64,000 bases of DNA, from assembly GCA_023229175.1 (NCBI GenBank), contig JALNZV010000008.1, positions 1-64,000 of the forward strand, in the 5' to 3' direction. The notes under the pieces were generated by a model, which had not been told where the DNA came from, searched no databases, and saw only the letters and a list, made by a program, of their open reading frames with translations. This document shows, one piece after another, positions 61,353-64,000 of this stretch; position 1 is the first letter of the stretch; every line of letters starts with the position of its first letter. This stretch comes from Tissierellaceae bacterium. Lineage in GTDB: Bacteria > Bacillota > Clostridia > Tissierellales > Tissierellaceae. The translations under genes were made by a program, and so were the position numbers.

Positions 61353-62282
61353 ATGAGTAGATATCTATTAAAGAGAACTATAATGTCCATTATTACCTTG
61401 TGGACCATAGTTACCATTACATTTTTTCTAATGCATTCCATACCCGGAGATCCCTTTAGAAAAGAAGGAAAAATGCCTGTCTCTGTATATGAAAACCTGC
61501 TGAAAAAATATGGCCTGGATAGACCCCTATCAGAGCAATACGTGATTTACCTTAAAAATTTACTAAAAGGGGATTTTGGAGACTCCATGAAATCAAAGGT
61601 GGAAACTGTAAACGACATGATTAGGCGTGGCTTTCCAGTATCCGCATATTTAGGACTGGAGGCACTTCTCATAGCCTTAGTATTTGGCCCAGCTTTAGGG
61701 GCATTGGCAGCCCTATATCAAAACAAATTGCCGGATTATATATCCATGATTATAGCCATTATAGGAATCTCAGTCCCCAGCTTCATAATGGGAACGGTCC
61801 TCATACAGTTCGTAGCCAAAAATGTATCTTGGATACCAATTGGAGGTTGGGGCGAATTTAGACATACAATATTACCTGCCATTGCCCTATCCCTTATGCC
61901 CTTGGCTTATATGGCTAGGCTAATGCGTTCCAGTATGCTTGAAGTCCTAAACCAAGACTACATTAAGACCGCTACCTCAAAGGGAATATCAAAATCAGCA
62001 GTCATACTAAAGCACGCCGTTAGAAATGCAATTTTGCCCATAATTTCAGTCCTTGGGACTTTAATATCTAACTTACTAGTGGGCAGTTTTGTAATAGAAA
62101 AGATATTTGGCATACCTGGACTAGGAAAGTTTTTTGTCCAGTCCATTAACAACAGGGATTACACCCTCATAATGGGCACCACTATATTTTATGCCATTAT
62201 ATTAATCGTTTTACTTCTATTGGTGGATGTAGCCTATATATTCATAGATCCACGTATCAAGCTGACAAAGGAGGGTCGCTAA
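61353..62282 (+). CDS. oppB: Oligopeptide ABC transporter permease OppB
   Basis: A 309-aa inner-membrane permease with about six helices. It has the N-terminal LWTIVTITFFLMHSIPGDPF typical of OppB/DppB and an EAA-type loop near YIKTATSKGISKSAVILKHA. AAGGAG precedes the ATG. The oppC start overlaps its stop by one base. Confidence 0.95.
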   Translation: MSRYLLKRTIMSIITLWTIVTITFFLMHSIPGDPFRKEGKMPVSVYENLLKKYGLDRPLSEQYVIYLKNLLKGDFGDSMKSKVETVNDMIRRGFPVSAYLGLEALLIALVFGPALGALAALYQNKLPDYISMIIAIIGISVPSFIMGTVLIQFVAKNVSWIPIGGWGEFRHTILPAIALSLMPLAYMARLMRSSMLEVLNQDYIKTATSKGISKSAVILKHAVRNAILPIISVLGTLISNLLVGSFVIEKIFGIPGLGKFFVQSINNRDYTLIMGTTIFYAIILIVLLLLVDVAYIFIDPRIKLTKEGR

Positions 62283-63238
62283 TGGACAATAATCTAAGCT
62301 CAATAAAAGACTTAAGTCCCGATTTATTTCAACCAGCCCTTAAAGAAGATAGGGATTCCGATAGAATTCGAAGGCCCAGTATTAAATACTGGCCCGATGT
62401 ATGGAGAAGATTAAAACAAAACAGGCTAGCAATGGTTGGCCTGTCCATCATAATTATAATGCTGTTTATGTCAATTTTTGGACCTCTATTTAACAAATTC
62501 AGCTATTATGAACAAAATTACGACTTAATAAATAACCACCCCGACACAGTCCATTGGTTTGGAACCGATGAACTTGGCAGAGACTTGTTTACTAGGGTTT
62601 GGTTCGGTGCCAGATATTCACTTATTATTGGGGTACTGGCCGCCACTATCGACTTTATCATTGGGGTAATATACGGCGGATTATCAGGTATGGCCACCAG
62701 ACGAATAGATAATATAATGATGAGAATTGCGGAAGTAGTCTATAGTATCCCGTATTTGCTCATAGTCATACTCTTATCCGTAGCATTTTCATCTGAAGGT
62801 GCCGGTACATCTATGTTTGTACTTATACTAGCCATGACCCTTACAGACTGGGTTCCAATGGCAATACTGGTTAGGGGACAAGTACTGCAGCTTAAAGAAT
62901 CAGAATACTCCTTGGCAGCGGAGTCCTTAGGAGCATCTAAGGGATGGATACTTAGGAAGCACATTATACCAAATACCATGGGGCCAATTTTAGTTAATAT
63001 TACATTGACTATACCTAGGGCAATATTCGCCGAGGCAACCCTTGGATTTTTAGGACTTGGATTTCAAGCACCTAGGTCCAGCCTAGGTTCCTTGGCAAAC
63101 GACGGTTTAGCAGGGATTGCAGTGGGCAATGCTTATCAAATAATCATACCCGCCCTATTTATTTCACTGATAATGTTTGCCTTCAACGTCCTAGGGGATG
63201 GTTTGAGGGATGCCTTAGATCCAAGGCTGCGTAAATAG
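62282..63238 (+). CDS. oppC: Oligopeptide ABC transporter permease OppC
   Basis: A 318-aa permease with a cytoplasmic N-terminal extension (about 1-45), about six helices, the motif HWFGTDELGRDLFTRV and the EAA loop SLAAESLGASKGWILRKH. It follows oppB with a one-base overlap (TAATG), so translation is coupled. Confidence 0.95.
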   Translation: MDNNLSSIKDLSPDLFQPALKEDRDSDRIRRPSIKYWPDVWRRLKQNRLAMVGLSIIIIMLFMSIFGPLFNKFSYYEQNYDLINNHPDTVHWFGTDELGRDLFTRVWFGARYSLIIGVLAATIDFIIGVIYGGLSGMATRRIDNIMMRIAEVVYSIPYLLIVILLSVAFSSEGAGTSMFVLILAMTLTDWVPMAILVRGQVLQLKESEYSLAAESLGASKGWILRKHIIPNTMGPILVNITLTIPRAIFAEATLGFLGLGFQAPRSSLGSLANDGLAGIAVGNAYQIIIPALFISLIMFAFNVLGDGLRDALDPRLRK

Positions 63239-63254
63239 AAAGGGGTGGATGAAA

Positions 63255-64000
63255 ATGGAAAAACTATTGGAAGTTAAAAACTTATCTGTGTCTTTTAAGA
63301 CATTTTTTGGCGAAGTAGAAGCAGTGAGGAACATAAACTTTCACGTGGGAAAATCGGAGACCGTAGCCATTGTTGGAGAATCAGGCTGTGGAAAATCTGT
63401 AACAGCTAACTCAATTATGCAGCTGCTTCCCATGCCTCCCGCCTTCTTCAAAAGTGGAGAAATAATCTTTAATGGAGAAAATCTACTGAAAAAAACAAAC
63501 AAAGAAATGCAGTCCATCAGGGGCAATGAAATATCTATGGTATTCCAGGACCCTATGACCTCCCTCAACCCCACAATGAAAATTGGAAAACAAATAGTTG
63601 AGGGACTTGTAAAACACAGAAAATTATCGTCATCAGAGGCCAAGGAAAAGGCAATTGAAATGCTTAATTTAGTAGCAGTACCTCAGCCTGAAAAAAGGGT
63701 AAACCAATACCCCCACGAATTTTCCGGCGGCATGAGACAAAGGGTCATGATAGCCCTTGCCATGGTATCTAACCCTAGGCTATTGATTGCAGACGAGCCC
63801 ACCACAGCTCTAGATGTTACAGTACAAGCCCAGATATTGGAGCTTATGAAGGAAATTCAAAAGAAACTAGATATGTCCATTATACTGATTACCCACGACC
63901 TTGGAGTAGTGGCAGAAATGAGCGACAGGGTAATTGTAATGTATGCGGGACAAATATTGGAAGAAGGCACCTCAGACGAAATATTCACTGACCCTAAGCA
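63255..64000 (+). CDS. oppD: Oligopeptide ABC transporter ATPase OppD (partial, cut at window end)
   Basis: The frame is open from the ATG at 63255 to the window edge, 248 codons read. Walker A is GESGCGKSVTANS, the signature is FSGGMRQRVMIALAM, Walker B is LLIADEPTTALDV and the switch His is in LITHDLGVVAEM. The C-terminal OppD extension is not seen. It lies 16 bp after oppC with GGGGTGGA upstream. Confidence 0.94.
   Translation, partial: MEKLLEVKNLSVSFKTFFGEVEAVRNINFHVGKSETVAIVGESGCGKSVTANSIMQLLPMPPAFFKSGEIIFNGENLLKKTNKEMQSIRGNEISMVFQDPMTSLNPTMKIGKQIVEGLVKHRKLSSSEAKEKAIEMLNLVAVPQPEKRVNQYPHEFSGGMRQRVMIALAMVSNPRLLIADEPTTALDVTVQAQILELMKEIQKKLDMSIILITHDLGVVAEMSDRVIVMYAGQILEEGTSDEIFTDPK

Overview
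The window looks like a chromosomal segment of a low-GC, anaerobic, spore-forming, flagellated Firmicute, probably a Clostridia or Tissierellia-type amino-acid fermenter. The evidence is the AT-rich sequence with strong AGGAGG ribosome sites, many TTG and GTG starts, sporulation genes (spoIID, a spoIIQ-type M23 gene, spoIIID), flagellar rod genes, a sigma-54 activator, and two enzymes of lysine fermentation (kce, kal). No transposase, prophage or CRISPR array is visible. Most genes lie on the minus strand.

Layout. 0.3-2.3 kb: murA and ywmB. 2.5-11.3 kb: a ten-gene V/A-type ATPase operon headed by an atpZ-like gene; it sits where Bacillus and many clostridia carry the F-type atp operon, and its c-subunit has the full Na+-ligand set. 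11.4-15.7 kb: CoA-transferase and thiolase genes behind a consensus sigma-54 promoter, next to a PAS/AAA+ sigma-54 activator. 15.8-20.3 kb: mnaA, tagO, upp, and metK with a SAM-I riboswitch. 20.5-23.5 kb (plus strand): tRNA-Pro and a large secreted phosphodiester-glycosidase-like protein. 23.5-29.2 kb: flgJ-like, flgG, flgF, mbl, spoIIID, spoIIQ and spoIID, the cluster known from Bacillus. 29.2-30.2 kb: about 1 kb of noncoding palindromic and tandem repeats. 30.2-41.6 kb: rpiB, ywlE, tsaC, a ZIP transporter, ygbA, prfA, a split chromate transporter, prmC, yqhQ, rpmE, rho, glpX, fsa and fba. 41.7-44.6 kb: a gamma-glutamyltransferase-family gene, kce and kal. 44.6-45.7 kb: a methyltransferase gene between perfect inverted REP-like repeats. 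45.8-49.8 kb (plus): a MacB-like ABC ATPase, a CARDB-type surface protein and an FtsX-like permease. 49.9-51.9 kb: an FMN-binding lipoprotein and pyrG. 52.1-55.2 kb (plus): an SLH/Ig-like surface protein. 55.2-59.4 kb: CpsB phosphatase, Wzz/BY-kinase, an unannotated 55-aa membrane protein and a MurJ-like flippase. 59.6-64.0 kb (plus): an oligopeptide ABC transporter, oppABCD, with oppD cut by the window edge.

How it fits together. Kce and Kal would turn 3-keto-5-aminohexanoate and acetyl-CoA into acetoacetate, crotonyl-CoA and ammonia. CtfAB and thiolase would return acetoacetate to acetyl-CoA. The opp transporter and GGT-like enzyme would supply peptides and amino acids, and the predicted Na+ V-ATPase would link ATP to a sodium gradient.

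Most notable observations. (1) PyrG has Ser382 in place of the glutaminase nucleophile Cys, which predicts an ammonia-only CTP synthase. (2) A dispersed family of about 270-bp elements folds into nested hairpins and occurs as whole, truncated, tandemly amplified and internally deleted copies, one of them in the untranslated leader of the sigma-54-driven thiolase transcript. (3) A V-type ATPase sits in the F-type ATP synthase locus and keeps an atpZ-like gene. (4) A methyltransferase gene is bracketed by perfect 34-bp inverted REP-like repeats.
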